In this document: piece after piece, positions 1 to 11,176 of the stretch
How positions within the stretch are numbered: the stretch's first letter is position 1
Layout: each line of letters opens with the position of its first letter
Assembly: GCA_026636295.1 (NCBI GenBank)
Contig: CP089450.1
Span: 930,001-994,000, forward strand
Reading direction: 5' to 3'
From: Medakamo hakoo
Taxonomy: Eukaryota > Chlorophyta > Trebouxiophyceae > Coccomyxaceae
Length of the DNA stretch: 64,000 bases
Notes under the pieces: generated by a model
Database searches by the model: none
Seen by the model: the letters and a program-made list of their open reading frames with translations, nothing else
Told to the model about the DNA's origin: nothing
Translations under genes and position numbers: made by a program

Positions 1-1
1 G

Positions 2-1555
2 GCCGCCCAGGCCGACGCGGTCGCCGCCGCGGACGCCGTCGCCGCCGCGGACCGGGCGGCGTCGCTGCCGCCCGATTTCGCGGCGCTCTTCCACGCCAAC
101 GGCGGCGGCGGCGGTGGGCCGGACGGCGCGCGCAGGTCGACGGGTTCCATCCCGGCGGGCTTTGGCGGGCCGGGCACGGCGCCGCCGTACCACCGGCCGG
201 CCGCCTCCCTGGACCTGGCGGGGTTCAATGGCGCCCACCACCAGCGGGCGGGCGGCGCCGGCGGCGGCTCCCCCTCCGCCGCGTGGGCCGCCCAGGCCCG
301 GCCCCTGCCCTTTGGCCCGTCCGCCGACGGCGGCTTTGACGCGGGCGGCATGACGCCGTACGCGGCCCGGCGGTCCATGGACTCCGCGCTCCACGCCATG
401 ATGGGCGGCGGGGGCGGGGGCGGGACCAACGGCGGCGGTGGCGGGCCGCCGCAGCTGTCGGCGCACCACGCCCACCACCACCTCACCCACCCGCCGCTGC
501 CGCCGACGGGCCACGCGCCGTCGGCTGCTGCTGCAGCCGCTGCGGCCGCTGCCGCCGCCCTGTCCGCGTCTGGTGGGCCCGGCGCGCCGTCCTACGGCGG
601 CGGCGTCCCCCCGCTCCACCCGGCGGCGGCCGGCGGCGCCGCGCGCCGGTCGGTCGACCTCGGCATGCTGGCCCGCTCCGCCGACGGTGGCGGCGGCGCA
701 GGGTGGGGCGTGTCGGCCCCGTCCGCCTTCTACGGCGAGGCGCCGGCGGCGCCACAGGCCGGGCCCGGCGGCCCCGCCGACCACGCGACCGCCCGGCTGC
801 GGGCCATGGAAGCGCTGCACGCCCTGGCGGCCGCGGGGCTGGGCCCTGCGGCCGGGGCGGGGAGGGCGGGCGCGCCGCCTGGCGACGCGTCCAACACGCC
901 GTCCGTCGCGGCTGAAGTCCTGGCGGCCCTCGCCGCCGCGGCGGCGGCGGGCGGCGGCCTGGCCGTCGACCCGCACCCGGCCCAGCCCCGGGCGGGGGGT
1001 GGCGGCGGCCACGGCGGGACGGCCGCGCCCCCGCCCAGCCGCGCGTCCATCGACTCGCTCTTCGCCGCTGGAGATGCCCGCCCCGCCGGCCTGGGCATCG
1101 CGCCCATGCAGCAGGGCAGCGGCGGGTCGGGGTCCGGGTCGGGCGCGGACGACGGCGGCCGCGGCGCGTCCTCCGACGCCGAAGAAGACTGCCCGGCCGG
1201 CACGGCCCGCCACCGCCGCCGCGGGCGGGGCGGCGCGGGCGCCCGCGCGGGCTCGCCCTCCTCCTCCATGGTGAGCTCGGCCACCACGGCGGGCGGGCTG
1301 ACGGGCGGTGGCCCGGGCACGCCTGGGCGGCGGGCGGCCGCCGCCGGCGCGGGCGCGCCCCTGTCGCCGGGCGGCGGCGCGCCGGGCGCGGGCGGCGGCG
1401 GCGGCGGGCAACCCATGCGCCGCGCCGACTCGTTCTCCCGCATCCTGGAGGAGCTGCCCCGGTCCGCCTCCCGCCTGCGCCTGGCCGAGGCCGCGGCGGC
1501 GGCTGCCAATGGCAACGGCGAGGGAGCCGCGGGCGGCGGCGTCAAGGCGTCGTGA
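2..1555 (+). CDS. Low-complexity Gly/Ala-rich protein, 3' end of gene
   Basis: The frame is open from the left edge of the window to a TGA at 1553-1555, so the true start lies outside and about 517 residues are visible. No enzyme or DNA-binding domain is recognisable. The protein is dominated by Gly, Ala, Pro and His runs (His-rich near 460-490). Five short basic-Ser motifs punctuate it: RRSTGS near 130, RRSMDS near 368, RRSVD near 644, SRASIDS near 1039 and RRADSFS near 1419. The last is followed by a Leu-rich amphipathic stretch (ILEELP...LRLAEA). Spaced R-x-S-x-D motifs of this kind look like kinase or 14-3-3 sites in a disordered regulatory tail, but that is inference. A transcription factor or signalling protein C-terminus is possible. 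The gene converges on phytoene synthase. Confidence 0.6.
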   Translation, partial: AAQADAVAAADAVAAADRAASLPPDFAALFHANGGGGGGPDGARRSTGSIPAGFGGPGTAPPYHRPAASLDLAGFNGAHHQRAGGAGGGSPSAAWAAQARPLPFGPSADGGFDAGGMTPYAARRSMDSALHAMMGGGGGGGTNGGGGGPPQLSAHHAHHHLTHPPLPPTGHAPSAAAAAAAAAAAALSASGGPGAPSYGGGVPPLHPAAAGGAARRSVDLGMLARSADGGGGAGWGVSAPSAFYGEAPAAPQAGPGGPADHATARLRAMEALHALAAAGLGPAAGAGRAGAPPGDASNTPSVAAEVLAALAAAAAAGGGLAVDPHPAQPRAGGGGGHGGTAAPPPSRASIDSLFAAGDARPAGLGIAPMQQGSGGSGSGSGADDGGRGASSDAEEDCPAGTARHRRRGRGGAGARAGSPSSSMVSSATTAGGLTGGGPGTPGRRAAAAGAGAPLSPGGGAPGAGGGGGGQPMRRADSFSRILEELPRSASRLRLAEAAAAAANGNGEGAAGGGVKAS

Positions 1556-2273
1556 GACTGAGGCCTGTTTTTGTCCTTCCCTCCTCCAAAACCAACACCC
1601 CTTCGACAAGAAAACAACAATATTGGATCGACGAAATGAAAAGCCCCTCCACCCCCCCCCCAAAAAAAAAACATCCGCTGATATTTTAAACACAGGCATG
1701 GCGTGCGCGCCTCTTAATTTTTGGTGCTGGGCTGTGATTTGGCGCGCCGCCTCGTGATTCTTCCTTTTTTCGCTTGCTTCCCCCCTTCCCACCCTATTTC
1801 CATTCTTCTTATCCCATCCCTCCCCCCATCCAACGAAACAAGCACTTTTTATAGCTCTATGCACTCGTTTCTTCCTTTTTTTTCGATGCGCCCGTCATTC
1901 GAAAACAATGTTCTATAGTGCACGGTGACGTTCCTTTTTTTGTTTGTGGTGCCGCCGCGCCCTTGTTCAAAAAGGCGCATGGTGGCCGTCTTTTGTTTTT
2001 TCGTCCGAGAGAGAGAGAGTCTCGCGTCGCGAGTGTTGAAAAAACAGAGTGTCGTCGTTTTTTTCCTCGGTTCATCACGCAACACACGGCACCCCTCTTT
2101 CTTCACGCACACACACACACACACGCAAGCACACCACGCCCAGACACACGCACACAAAAAAAGAACAGCGAAAGAATCGGGTCCGGCCCCCTCTCTCCAA
2201 AAATGTTCCCGTCTGTCCCACCCCTCCATCCCCCCCCCCACCCACCACCACCACCACCCCTCCCCTCCCCTCC
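1556..2273. other. Convergent 3' intergenic region
   Basis: This lies between two stop codons facing each other. It is less GC-rich than the coding DNA, with T-, A- and C-runs, a (CA) microsatellite near 2107-2125 and a (CCA) stretch near 2240. It should contain the 3' UTRs of both neighbours. I see no gene in it. Confidence 0.6.
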
Positions 2274-4075
2274 TCACCGCCCCACCCCCGCCGCCGGCCG
2301 GGCCGCCGCCAGCGCCGCCGCCGGCAGCGACGCGTACTTGCGCCACTTGGGCACGTACGCCCGCCGCGTGAAGTTGTCGTACCCGTTGGCTTCGATGGCG
2401 TCCAGGATCTGGCGGTACAGGATGAGCGCGGACCAGACGGGCCAGCGGGCGTCGGGGGCGAGGGCGCCGACGCCCGCCTCGGCGTCGGCGAAGCACGCGC
2501 GCGCGCGCTCGATCTGGAAGCGCATGAACCGGACCCACCGCTCGTCCACGGCGCCGGTGGCCGGGTTGACGAGCGTGCCGCGCGCGACTTCGGGCTCGCC
2601 GATGCCAAACGCCTCCAAGTCTTCGAGCGGCACGTACACCCGGTTGCGCTGCGCCGCGTCCTCGCCCACGTCGCGCAGGATGTTGGTCAGCTGGTTGGCC
2701 GTGCCCAGGGCGAGCGCGGCTTTTAAGACGGCGGACGGCGGCCCGCCGTACGCGGGGTCGACGCCCATGACGGGCGTCGTCATCAGCCCCACCGTCCCCG
2801 CGACTTTGTAGCAGTAATCGTACAGCTCGTCGTACGTGGCGTACCGGGCCTTGGTCAGGTCCATGCGCATGCCGTCGATCTGGGGCGGTGTGGGGGGGAG
2901 GGGAGGGGGGAAGGTGAGGGGGAGGGGGAGAGCGGGGCAAGGATGGATTGGATGGATGGATGGAAAACAAAAAAACAAAAACGGAAAGGCGCACTCCAGG
3001 GCTCAGTTTATGGGTGGTGAAACGTGTGTTTGGTCGTCAGGGTACCCCCGCGCGCGCGTCAGTTGTGGGACGGCGCGCGGGCCAAATGCCGACAAGTTTC
3101 AGGGGTGCGGGCGCGGGAGGTGCGGAGGAACAGCGCGCCACGCCGCGAACAACGGCGCGGCGCGCCGTGCTGCGTCCCTCCCTCGCCTCACTGCGCCCGG
3201 CACCATCACCGCCCCCCGCCTTCCCGAGGAAAAAACCAAGCCCCTCCCCCCCCCCCAGGCGCGCCACTCACCATGTCGCGGAACGGCTGGATGTCGACGG
3301 CGAAGCGGGCGACGGTGTCGGTCAGGGCGGCGTCCAGGATGTCGTACGGCCGCCCCTCAAACACGGCCTCCAGCCGCTCCTCCCACCGGTCGAGCGCGGC
3401 GGGCGTCATTCGCGGCGCGTTGGGGCCGTCCACCAGCTCGTCCGTGCGGCGGCACCAGACGTAGATGGCCCAGATGGCCCGGGCCTTGTCGGGCGTCATG
3501 AGCTTGGTGCCCTGCGTGCGTCCGGCAGGCGTGTGCCGGGTGTGTGGGCGGGGGGCGGAGCGTGAGTGAGTGAGTGCGAGTGGGTGGGTGGAGAGAGAGT
3601 GCGTGTTTTGCGGCTGGGAGCGCGCGGCGCGGCACCTTTTTTTTCGCTCGCCCGTCCGCCACCAATGCCCGCGCCACCTCACCAGGTAAAACGTCTTGGC
3701 GTAGTCGGCCGTGATGGTGCCGCACGCCGCGTACGCGTCGTCCAGGGCCGCCGTGGGCAGCGGCGGCGGGCGCGGCGCGCCCGCGGGCCAGGAGGCGAGC
3801 CAGTCGATAGCGCGGCGCGTGGCGCGGGCTTCGGCTTCGCGACCGCGCAGCGGGGCGTCGGCCTCCGCTTCCGGCGATGGTGCGGGCGGCGGCACCGTCT
3901 CGACCGTCGTCGTCGTGGCGGAGGCGGAGGCGGTGAGAGGCTTGGAGTCGGGCGGGCCGGGCGGGGGAGGGCCGCCGCCGGCGCCGCCGCCGCGGGCGGG
4001 CAGCGCGGCGGTCGCAGCTGCGCGGCGTGGGAACGCGCGGCGGGCGGGCGGCGCGGCCCGCGTCGCAGGCGGCAT
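2274..4075 (-). CDS. PSY: Phytoene synthase, plastid carotenoid pathway
   Basis: Condenses two geranylgeranyl diphosphates to phytoene, the first committed step of carotenoid synthesis, in the plastid. Three exons, 4075-3683, 3511-3272 and 2879-2274, all joined in phase 0, give 412 residues. Residues 1-70 or so are Ala/Arg/Pro-rich and acid-poor, like a chloroplast transit peptide, with no ER signal in front. The mature enzyme carries the family landmarks: AKTFYL at the exon 1 end, the first Asp motif DELVD (D155, D159) inside a [14 protein letters not shown] stretch, and the second, RDVGED (D281, D285). The C-terminus has the usual NFTRRAYVP block. The exon 1-2 junction restores the conserved FYLGT reading, which supports the splice choice. 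It is tail to tail with the preceding gene. Confidence 0.95.
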
Positions 4076-4616
4076 GCTGTTGGACACCAGAAGGGGAGGG
4101 GAGGGGGGGTCCGGGTGAGGGATTACACCGGGCGGGGCGTGGCGGACGGGGGCGGGCCGCCGCCGCGCATTTGGAGGGTCGGGCCCGAGCCCGACTGCAA
4201 AGCCCTCCTCCCGCCGCGACCGAAATTCCGCGCCCCGCCCTCGCCACGCACCCTTCCCGGCCAGACGTGGAGGTGGCCGCCGTCCAGGGCGTGGCTGGAC
4301 GCAGCATTCTGGGAGGGGGATTGGGTGGTGTGGAGGTGTGTGTGTGTGTGTGTCTCTCTTCGTTCCGTCGTCTCTCGCTTTGTCTCTGCGCGGTCGGGAG
4401 AGTGTGAGAGACGGCCCGACCACCACCCATCCCACCCCCTCCCCTCCGCCTCTCCCCCGCCCCATCCATCCATCCATGTTTTTTTTCGGCGCCGACAGGC
4501 AGGGGCGAAAGCATTCTTACACACAGGCACACACGACTCGCACGCGCGCACCGCGGGAGGCACCCTCTCTCTCTCTCTCTCCCACCTCCCACCCCGCGCT
4601 GGCTGTGGCGTGTCCC
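4076..4616. other. Intergenic, upstream of phytoene synthase
   Basis: This 541-base gap lies between the start of the phytoene synthase gene and the stop of the next minus-strand gene. It holds a (GT) run near 4337-4353 and a (CT) run near 4564-4580. It should contain the phytoene synthase promoter and the 3' UTR of the DDI1-type gene. No reading frame in it looks coding. Confidence 0.5.
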
Positions 4617-6211
4617 TCACCCCAACCCCCCCATCCCGTCGAACAGCATGCTGGCGGCCACTTCCTCGTTCCCGCCCGCCGCGGCCAGCGCCGCCGCGGC
4701 CGCGGCTTCCGTGAAGCCCAGCGCCGCCAGGCGGGCGACGGCTGGGGGCGGCGGCGTGGGCGCGGGAGCGGCGGGCGCGGGCCCAGGCGTGGTCGCCGCC
4801 GGAGGCGCGGGCGCGCCGGCCGGCCGGCCGGCGTCCGCGCCGGCGCCAGGACCAGGGCCGCCGCCGTCGGCCCCGTCTTTGGCGCCCTGCGAAAAGCCGC
4901 CCGCCCCGCCGCCGCGGGCCGACGGCGGCAGCTGGTGCTCCGCCAAAAAGGGCAGGTCGACGGACACGGGCGGCGGGAAGCGCAGGACGCCGCCGCCCTC
5001 GCCCAGGACGATGGAGCAGCGGTAGCGGCGCATCATGTCCAGCCCAAACAGGAAGGGCATGCCCTTCTGCTCCATGACGGTGATCGACTGATTTTTTTTT
5101 TCGGGAGCGAGGGGGTAGGGTGAGTTGGGTGTGGACGCGAGGGGCACGAGGGCCGCGCGCAGCGCCCTCTGAGACCAACCACCCACGCGTTGTCTGCCTC
5201 TCCCGCCCCCCGCCTGACACACACAAAAGCACACTCGCGCGCACCATGGGCATGAACGGCGCGGACTCGCCCGTCCCCGCCCGCACGGGCACGGCGTGGA
5301 TGCGGCCGACGATCTTGCCCGACCCCACGCCCACGGCCGTGCCCGCGAACCGGGCGTCGATCAGGTGGGCCAGGCCCGCCTCGGTCGCCGTCTCCACGGA
5401 CATGATGGACCGCTGGGCGCCGCTGTCCACAAAGGCGGCCAGCGTGCGCCCGTTGACGCACACGTGGACGTACAGCATGACGACGTCGGCGAAGGCCTCC
5501 GGGTGGTGCTCCAGCGCCGCCTCGAACGACGCGTCGACGACGGCCTGGCGCATGCGCGCCTCGATGGCGGCCTGCGACGCCGGGTCGAAGGGGTCCGCGT
5601 TCAGGGCGTCGACGCGCGCGCGGTCATCGTCCTGGGAGGGGGAGGCGCCGCCCTGGGAGCGCCCGGCGCCGGGCGGCGGCGCGGCGTCCAGGAAGGCCTG
5701 GACCGCAGCCGCGTCGCCCGCGGCCACCGCGGCCGCCAGCTGCGGGGGCAGGCGGGCCGCGAGCGACGGGTCGGACCGAGCGGCCGCGATGAGTTCGGCC
5801 GCCGTGGGCAGCCGCCGTGGGGCGGGCGGGCCGGCGGCCGGGTGGCCGGGCGTGGTCAGGGCAATCAGGTCGCCGTCGGCCAGCCCGGCAGACGCGAGGC
5901 TCGTCCCAGGCGCCGAGAGCAACGGCTTGCCGTCTTTCAGCAGCGGGCCCTGGGCGTCGACGGGGACGCCGGATTCGGCTTCGAGGACGGCGCGCAGCGT
6001 GGCCATGGTGTCGGTGGACGTGAGCTGTTGGGGGGGGGGTGGATGGGACGGGGTGGAGGAGAGTTGGTCGACGCGCACGAGGGGGGGGGGGCGACCGCCG
6101 AAGACAGCGCGCGCGCCGCACGCTTCCCGGCGAAAAGCGCGCGCCACGCACCTGCACGGACACGATGCGCTCGCCGCCGTCGAGGGCCACGGCCAGGTTC
6201 AAGACCGCCAT
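4617..6211 (-). CDS. DDI1: DDI1-type ubiquitin shuttle with retroviral-like aspartic protease fold
   Basis: DDI1 proteins carry ubiquitinated cargo to the proteasome and cleave some substrates with a dimeric host aspartic protease domain. Three exons, 6211-6152, 6024-5245 and 5087-4617, all phase 0, give 436 residues. The domain order is complete. An N-terminal ubiquitin-like domain is split by intron 1 (MAVLNLAVALDGG, then LTSTDTMATLRAVLE). The central protease domain has the catalytic FVDSGAQRS motif, followed by the substrate-pocket strand GMPFLFGLDMMRRY. A C-terminal UBA domain contains LAALGFTEAAAAAALAAAGG. The linker between protease and UBA is Gly/Pro/Ala-rich and longer than in yeast. 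The catalytic Asp-Ser-Gly is intact, so it should be active. The gene lies just downstream of the methyltransferase gene on the same strand (195-base gap). Confidence 0.93.
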
Positions 6212-6405
6212 GCTTTGAGAGCGGGTCTGAGAGGCCTTTTCTGGGGCGTGACTGAGCCGCGAAAAAACAAATGCGGCGCGCGCGACTCGTTTTTTTTTTT
6301 TCGTGCTGTGCCGCACCCCGCCTCCATCCACACTCTGCCTCTCTCCCTGTGGCTCATGCACACATCTCACGTCCGCCGCAGAGGGGGTCACAAGGCATTC
6401 ATTGA

Positions 6406-7611
6406 TCACAGCTCGTCCCGCCCCGCCGCCCCCTCACCCCCGCCCACCCCGCCGTCGTCGCGCCGCAGCGTCACGCCCGCCCGCGCAAAGTCGGCCCGGT
6501 GCCGCATCAGGAACGCGTCGGCGCAGTCGTACGCAAAGTTACTCGTGAACAGGCACGTCTTGTAGTTGCCGAGCGAGAACTGGCCGGCGTGCGCGTCCTT
6601 GGGGAAGCAGCGGACGCCCTCCTCGCCCGCCAGCAGCTGGTAGTACTCCTCCGCGTGGGACGCCGTCGTCAGGTACAGCTTGTTGTCCGCGTACAGAAAC
6701 GGGACGAGGCGGGTCTGCTCCAGGACAAAGTGGTAGACCGCCGTGTTGACGCCCATCCAGTCCGAGTCGACGTGGAAGCCGAAGTCGTCGACGATGACGA
6801 CGCCGCCGTCGGCGATGAGGCAGCCGGCCAGGTTGAGGTCGCGCAGCACCGCTTCCTGGGAGTGGCCCGCGTCGACGGACAGCATGCGGAAGAACGGCAG
6901 GCGGTGGTCGGCAAACCATTTGGGCGTGAGCGCCATGGTGTTGCCCTGGTAGATGAGCGTCCGCGCGAGGCCGGCCGCGCCCAGGTACGTGCGCACGTTG
7001 GCGACGAAGCCTTTGAGGTAGCCTTCCTCCGTCGCGTCCGTGAACCAGTCGGCCGCGAGCAGCGGTTCGTCCGGGTGGGCAAAGCCGGCCATGCCCAGGA
7101 ACAGCTTGCCCTTCCACACGCCGAACTCGCCGACGGCCCCGAAGATGCCCTGGCGGTGCTGGTGCAGCGTCAGGAAGTTGACGGCCCAGGTGTGGACGTG
7201 CGACATCCAGCCGTCGATCAAGTCCGCGACGCCCAAGGCTTTCATGTAGGCGACCAGCTGCGCGTCGGAGAAGCGCGGGGTGAGCGGGTCGGCGTCGCCG
7301 GTCTCGTTCGCGATGACCAGGTGTTTCATGGCGCCCGCGCCAGCAGCACACAGACTCGCGTCACACACGGGCGTTTCTTCATTGTTCCAGGTCGGGATGG
7401 TGCGCTTGGACCGGCAGTCGAGCGTGCCGGCCTTGGCGGGCGGGCGGGCCAGGCGCAGGGCCGGCACGTCGGCCGCGTAATAGATCTTGCCGTCTTCCAG
7501 CGACAGGTTGCCCCACTTGGGGTCGCCACCGCCGGAGGTGGCGGCGGACAGGGCGGCACAGAGGGCGAGGGCGGCCAGGCCGGCCAGGACGGACCGAGCG
7601 AGCGCGGCCAT
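6406..7611 (-). CDS. Secretory-pathway class I SAM methyltransferase with C-terminal RDEL
   Basis: A single exon of 401 residues. Residues 1-24 are a clear signal peptide (MAALARSVLAGLAALALCA). The body resembles the TylF/Methyltransf_24 type of class I S-adenosylmethionine methyltransferase: EFGVWKGKLF matches the SAM-binding loop, and SVDAGHSQEAV followed by GGVVIVDDFG matches the later strand-loop pair. The substrate cannot be predicted. The last four residues before the TGA at 6406 are RDEL, a known variant of the KDEL ER-retrieval signal, so an ER lumenal location is likely. Several cysteines flank the N-terminal domain (CRSK, CDASLC). Alternatively it could be a sugar O-methyltransferase acting on secreted glycans, which would fit the glycosyltransferase next door, but that is inference. 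Confidence 0.8.
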   Translation of the reverse strand: MAALARSVLAGLAALALCAALSAATSGGGDPKWGNLSLEDGKIYYAADVPALRLARPPAKAGTLDCRSKRTIPTWNNEETPVCDASLCAAGAGAMKHLVIANETGDADPLTPRFSDAQLVAYMKALGVADLIDGWMSHVHTWAVNFLTLHQHRQGIFGAVGEFGVWKGKLFLGMAGFAHPDEPLLAADWFTDATEEGYLKGFVANVRTYLGAAGLARTLIYQGNTMALTPKWFADHRLPFFRMLSVDAGHSQEAVLRDLNLAGCLIADGGVVIVDDFGFHVDSDWMGVNTAVYHFVLEQTRLVPFLYADNKLYLTTASHAEEYYQLLAGEEGVRCFPKDAHAGQFSLGNYKTCLFTSNFAYDCADAFLMRHRADFARAGVTLRRDDGGVGGGEGAAGRDEL

Positions 7612-8717
7612 GGGAGCGCGGGGATGCTGGGGGAAGGCGGACGCGGGCAGAGGGACGCGCAGCGCGCGTTAGGCTCTGTTTTTTTTTTGAGGCGCGCAGC
7701 GCCTGGTTTTTGTGCAGAGATGAGGCGCGTGAGAGGTTGGCTAAAAGCGCAAGCTTGATCTCCTCTTGTTGAGCCGTAAAACGCGAGCGTGCGGGGCACG
7801 CAGGGCGGGGCGGGAGAGGGCGGACGTGCAGCGGCAGCGCCTCTGGCTATGGCGGGCGCGGTGAATTTGCGCTTGGCCGCAGGCAGCAAGAAACGCCGCA
7901 CAGCACGGCGTCAGGCTCACGTCCGCCACTCGCCACACCCAACAAGCCGTCTTCACACGCCGGAGGTGCGGCTGGAGGATATTGTGTGAGGGTCTGGCGG
8001 GAGGCCGCGAGGCGGCGGGGCACGCGAAAACCGTGCCTCAACGTCGCGGCGAGAGCGAGTGCGCGCTCGCGCGCCTTTGCATCGCGGGCGCGCGCGCGGG
8101 GCACTACACCAACCGCCGCCGCCACGCCCGGCCCACACCAGCCCCAAGCAGCTAGGTCGGCTGCTCCCCACGCGAGGCAGGGGCGGCGTGAGGAGTGGGG
8201 TAAAAAACAGGCGCACCTTTCGGTCTCTCTGTCCGCGCCGCAGCGAGAGAGAAGCAAAGTCTGGGGTGCCCACCGACCACCGTCACTCCCTCCACCCAAG
8301 AGGGACGGATCCACGGCCACCAGCCGGCAGCACCGTCCCTCCCACTCCCCGCCACTCTGGACGCGCGGCTGAGGACAACCAAGGGATTCGTTTGTCACGT
8401 TGTGTGTGTGCCTTTCATTTGTAGCCGACCAACAAAAACACACGGCCCTTCTCCCCCCAACCCAGCCCCCCGCCCCACCCTGAAAAAGGAAAAACCTCTC
8501 TCCCACCGGGCCCTCTCTGCCCAGCCTCGCCCGCCTGAGACGACGGCCGAGGGGCGTGGGCAGGAGCGCGCTCTCCGTTTATCCCCCCACCAGCAGTTTT
8601 TTCGATCAAGTGTTCACGCGTTGTGTTGCCCCCCCCCCCCACCCCACCCCCACCCCCACCCCTCATTTCATTGTAGTGCTCCCCCAGTCCACCCCATCCC
8701 CCCACCCCTCCCATGCC
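7612..8717. other. Gene-free interval
   Basis: This is 1.1 kb between two minus-strand genes. It presumably holds the methyltransferase promoter and the glycosyltransferase 3' UTR. C-runs occur near 8630-8665. Open frames here are short and compositionally random. No RNA gene recognised. Confidence 0.45.
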
Positions 8718-11176
8718 TCACGCCCGCCCGCCCAGCGACGTGCGCAGCCCGCCCGCGGGCGCCGACACAGGCGCACCAATGCTCCCACCCACCGCGTCCT
8801 CTGCGCCCAGGGCCGACAGGATGGCGTCCGCGTAAAAGGCGGCCTTGGGGCCCGCGGGCGCAAACAGGCCGCGGCCGCCGCCCGTGTACCTGTCGCCCAG
8901 GCCGAACGCGTCGCCGCGGATGTGGGGCGGCAGGAAGAGCCAGCCCGCGAGCGCGGCGCCGGCCAGCACGGCCGTGGACAGCGCGCCGGCGGCGGCGCAC
9001 GCCGCGCGCAGGGAGCCGCCCCGGCCGACCCAGGCGTAGTGCGCCAGGAGGAGGGGGGGGATGGCGTTGTACGCCGCCCACGCCGTCAGGACGTCCAGCG
9101 CCGCGGCGTCCTCCTCGCCCGACGCGATGCGGGCGACGCCGACGCCCGCGGCGGCGGCGGAGGAGGCGGCCAGCAGGAGCGGCGCCCAAATGTCGCGCCA
9201 GGACGCGACGGACGGCGGGGCGGGCGGCGCGGGCGCGGCCGCCGCCGGCGCGGCGGCGGCGGGCGCGGGCGCGGGCGCCGAGCCCGCCGACGACAGGGCC
9301 GCCGACCCGGCGCTGCCCGCCGTCGCCAGCCGACCCGACGGCGACGGACCCAGGCCCGCCTTGGCCGTCGACTTGAAGGTGGACGTCCGCTTCAGGCCGA
9401 GCGCCCAGAGCGTCGTGTTCCACAACGCTTTAGCGTACGTCCACCACAGCAGGCGGGCGGCGACGCCGCCAAACCACAGGGCGCGCAGCAGGTCGGGCGC
9501 GTCGCACCAGTAGACGACGGCGTGGACGGCCAGGAAGTAGGGCAGGAAGGCGGTCGCCAGGCGGGGGGTCAGGGCAAAGGGCAGGTGGTGCGACGCGGGC
9601 GCGCCGTCGCTGCCCAGCAGCGCGACGACCGGCACGGCCGCCAGCAGCGGCGTCGTCAGGGCGGACGTGATGTACGCCCACGCGCCCGACGAGTACAGGG
9701 CCCGCTGCAGCAGCGACAGGCGGGGCTGCAACAGCGGGCAGTGCGCCCGCGAAAACAGGGCTTGCAAGTGGCCCTTGCACCAGCGCGAGCGCTGGCGGAA
9801 GAGCGAGCCGTCCTCCGGCGCCTCGCCCGTCGCCAGGTATTCGACGATGTACCGGGCTTCCCAGCCCGCCATCTTCAGCTCCATGCCCAGCAGGTAGTCT
9901 TCCGTCACGGTGTTGGCCGGGAAGCCGCCGACGCCCACCAGCGCGGACGACTTCAGCACCAGGTTTGTCCCCGTGCACACGACCATGCCCCACGCCGTCA
10001 GCCCCGGGATCATGGCCTCCCAGAAGTGGCGGTTGGAGTGGTTGAAGATGTCGGCCCGTTCATCGACGTTGGCGTAGCGTTGCGGGGTCAGGACCAGGCC
10101 GACGCCCCGGCCGGACGGCGGCGGCGCCCGGCCCGGCGCGCCGCCCTTTTTCGCGGCCGCTTCGTCTTCAAACAGCAGCGGCAGGGTCTTTGCGAAAAAG
10201 GACCGGTCGCACACCTGGTCCGCGTCAAAGACGGCGACGGCGTCGTGGGCGGGCGGCGGCGGCCCGCCCGGCGGGTAGATGGCCGCCAGCGCGGCGTTGA
10301 GGTTGCCGGCCTTGCCATTCACCTCCCCCGGCGCGCGCGCGCGCCCGGCCACGTACCGAATGCGGGGGCACGCCAGGCTGTCCACCCACTCCCGCTTCGC
10401 CGGGTCCGCCCCATCGTCCAGCAGCCAGACGGTGGAGGTCGCCCCCGGCGGCAGGTCGGCCTCGGCGGCCGCCCACACCGTCTCCGCCACGATCGTCAGC
10501 GCTTCGGTGTAGCACGGCACCAGGACGTGGACGTGCGTCCCCGCCGGCACGGGCGCGTTGCCCGCCCGGGCGGACGCCGTGACGGAGGCGGGCTGGCGGC
10601 GGGCCAGGCACAGGGCGTACAGGCCCACGGAGGACGCGCCCAGCACTTCGGCGACCAGCACAGCGAGCGGCCAGGCGTGCGTCGCCCGCCCACTGCCGAC
10701 CAGCTCGGTCGTGCGAACGTACAAGTAGGCGCTCGCCGCGACGCAGAACGCCAGGAAGACGGCCAGGCCGCCCAGGGACCAGGTGGAGTCGTTGTCATCG
10801 ACGACGGCGTGCGCTTCCGCGAGCTGTGCGAGTGGGTGGGGGGGTGGGGGGGTGGGGAGGTGGGATGGAGAAGGGTGGCGGAGGGACGGGGGGGGGGGGG
10901 GGGGGGGGGGACACGCGTGGTTGTGCGGGGCGGGCGCACGTCCCCCCACGCTCCACCACCCCCTCTGCCAGCTCTCACCTTGGACACTTTGGCCCCGTAC
11001 TTGGGCGGCAGCGTCACTTTGGCCTGCGCGCCCGCCGCCGCACCAGCGGCCGCGGCCGCGGCTTTGGAGGGCGACCCGCCCGGCAGGGGCGACCCGTCCG
11101 CGCCCGCGTGCACGGCCGCGACGCGGCGGCGGGCGGGGGACGCCACCACGGTCGTCGCGTCGGCCTGGACGCCCAT
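8718..11176 (-). CDS. Processive family 2 glycosyltransferase (cellulose/beta-glycan synthase type)
   Basis: Two exons, 11176-10979 and 10823-8718, joined in phase 0, give 767 residues. The enzyme should polymerise a beta-glycan from nucleotide sugar at a membrane. The landmarks appear in order: two N-terminal membrane helices (LGGLAVFLAFCVAASAYLYV and the next), VWLLDDGADP, the DxD-type FDADQVCDRS, the acceptor-site TEDYLLGMEL, and RQRSRWCKG, the Q-x-x-R-W signature of processive synthases. At least four further hydrophobic segments follow. A Pro/Ala/Gly-rich disordered insert lies at about residues 550-600. It lacks the plant CesA RING finger and plant-conserved region, so a mannan/glucan synthase-like or bacterial-type cellulose synthase is as likely as true CesA. 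The intron carries a run of 23 G on the plus strand. Confidence 0.85.
10888..10910. repeat. G23 homopolymer in intron
   Basis: Twenty-three consecutive G on the plus strand (C in the transcript), inside the single intron of the glycosyltransferase gene. It could form a quadruplex and is prone to length change or sequencing error. Confidence 0.9.
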
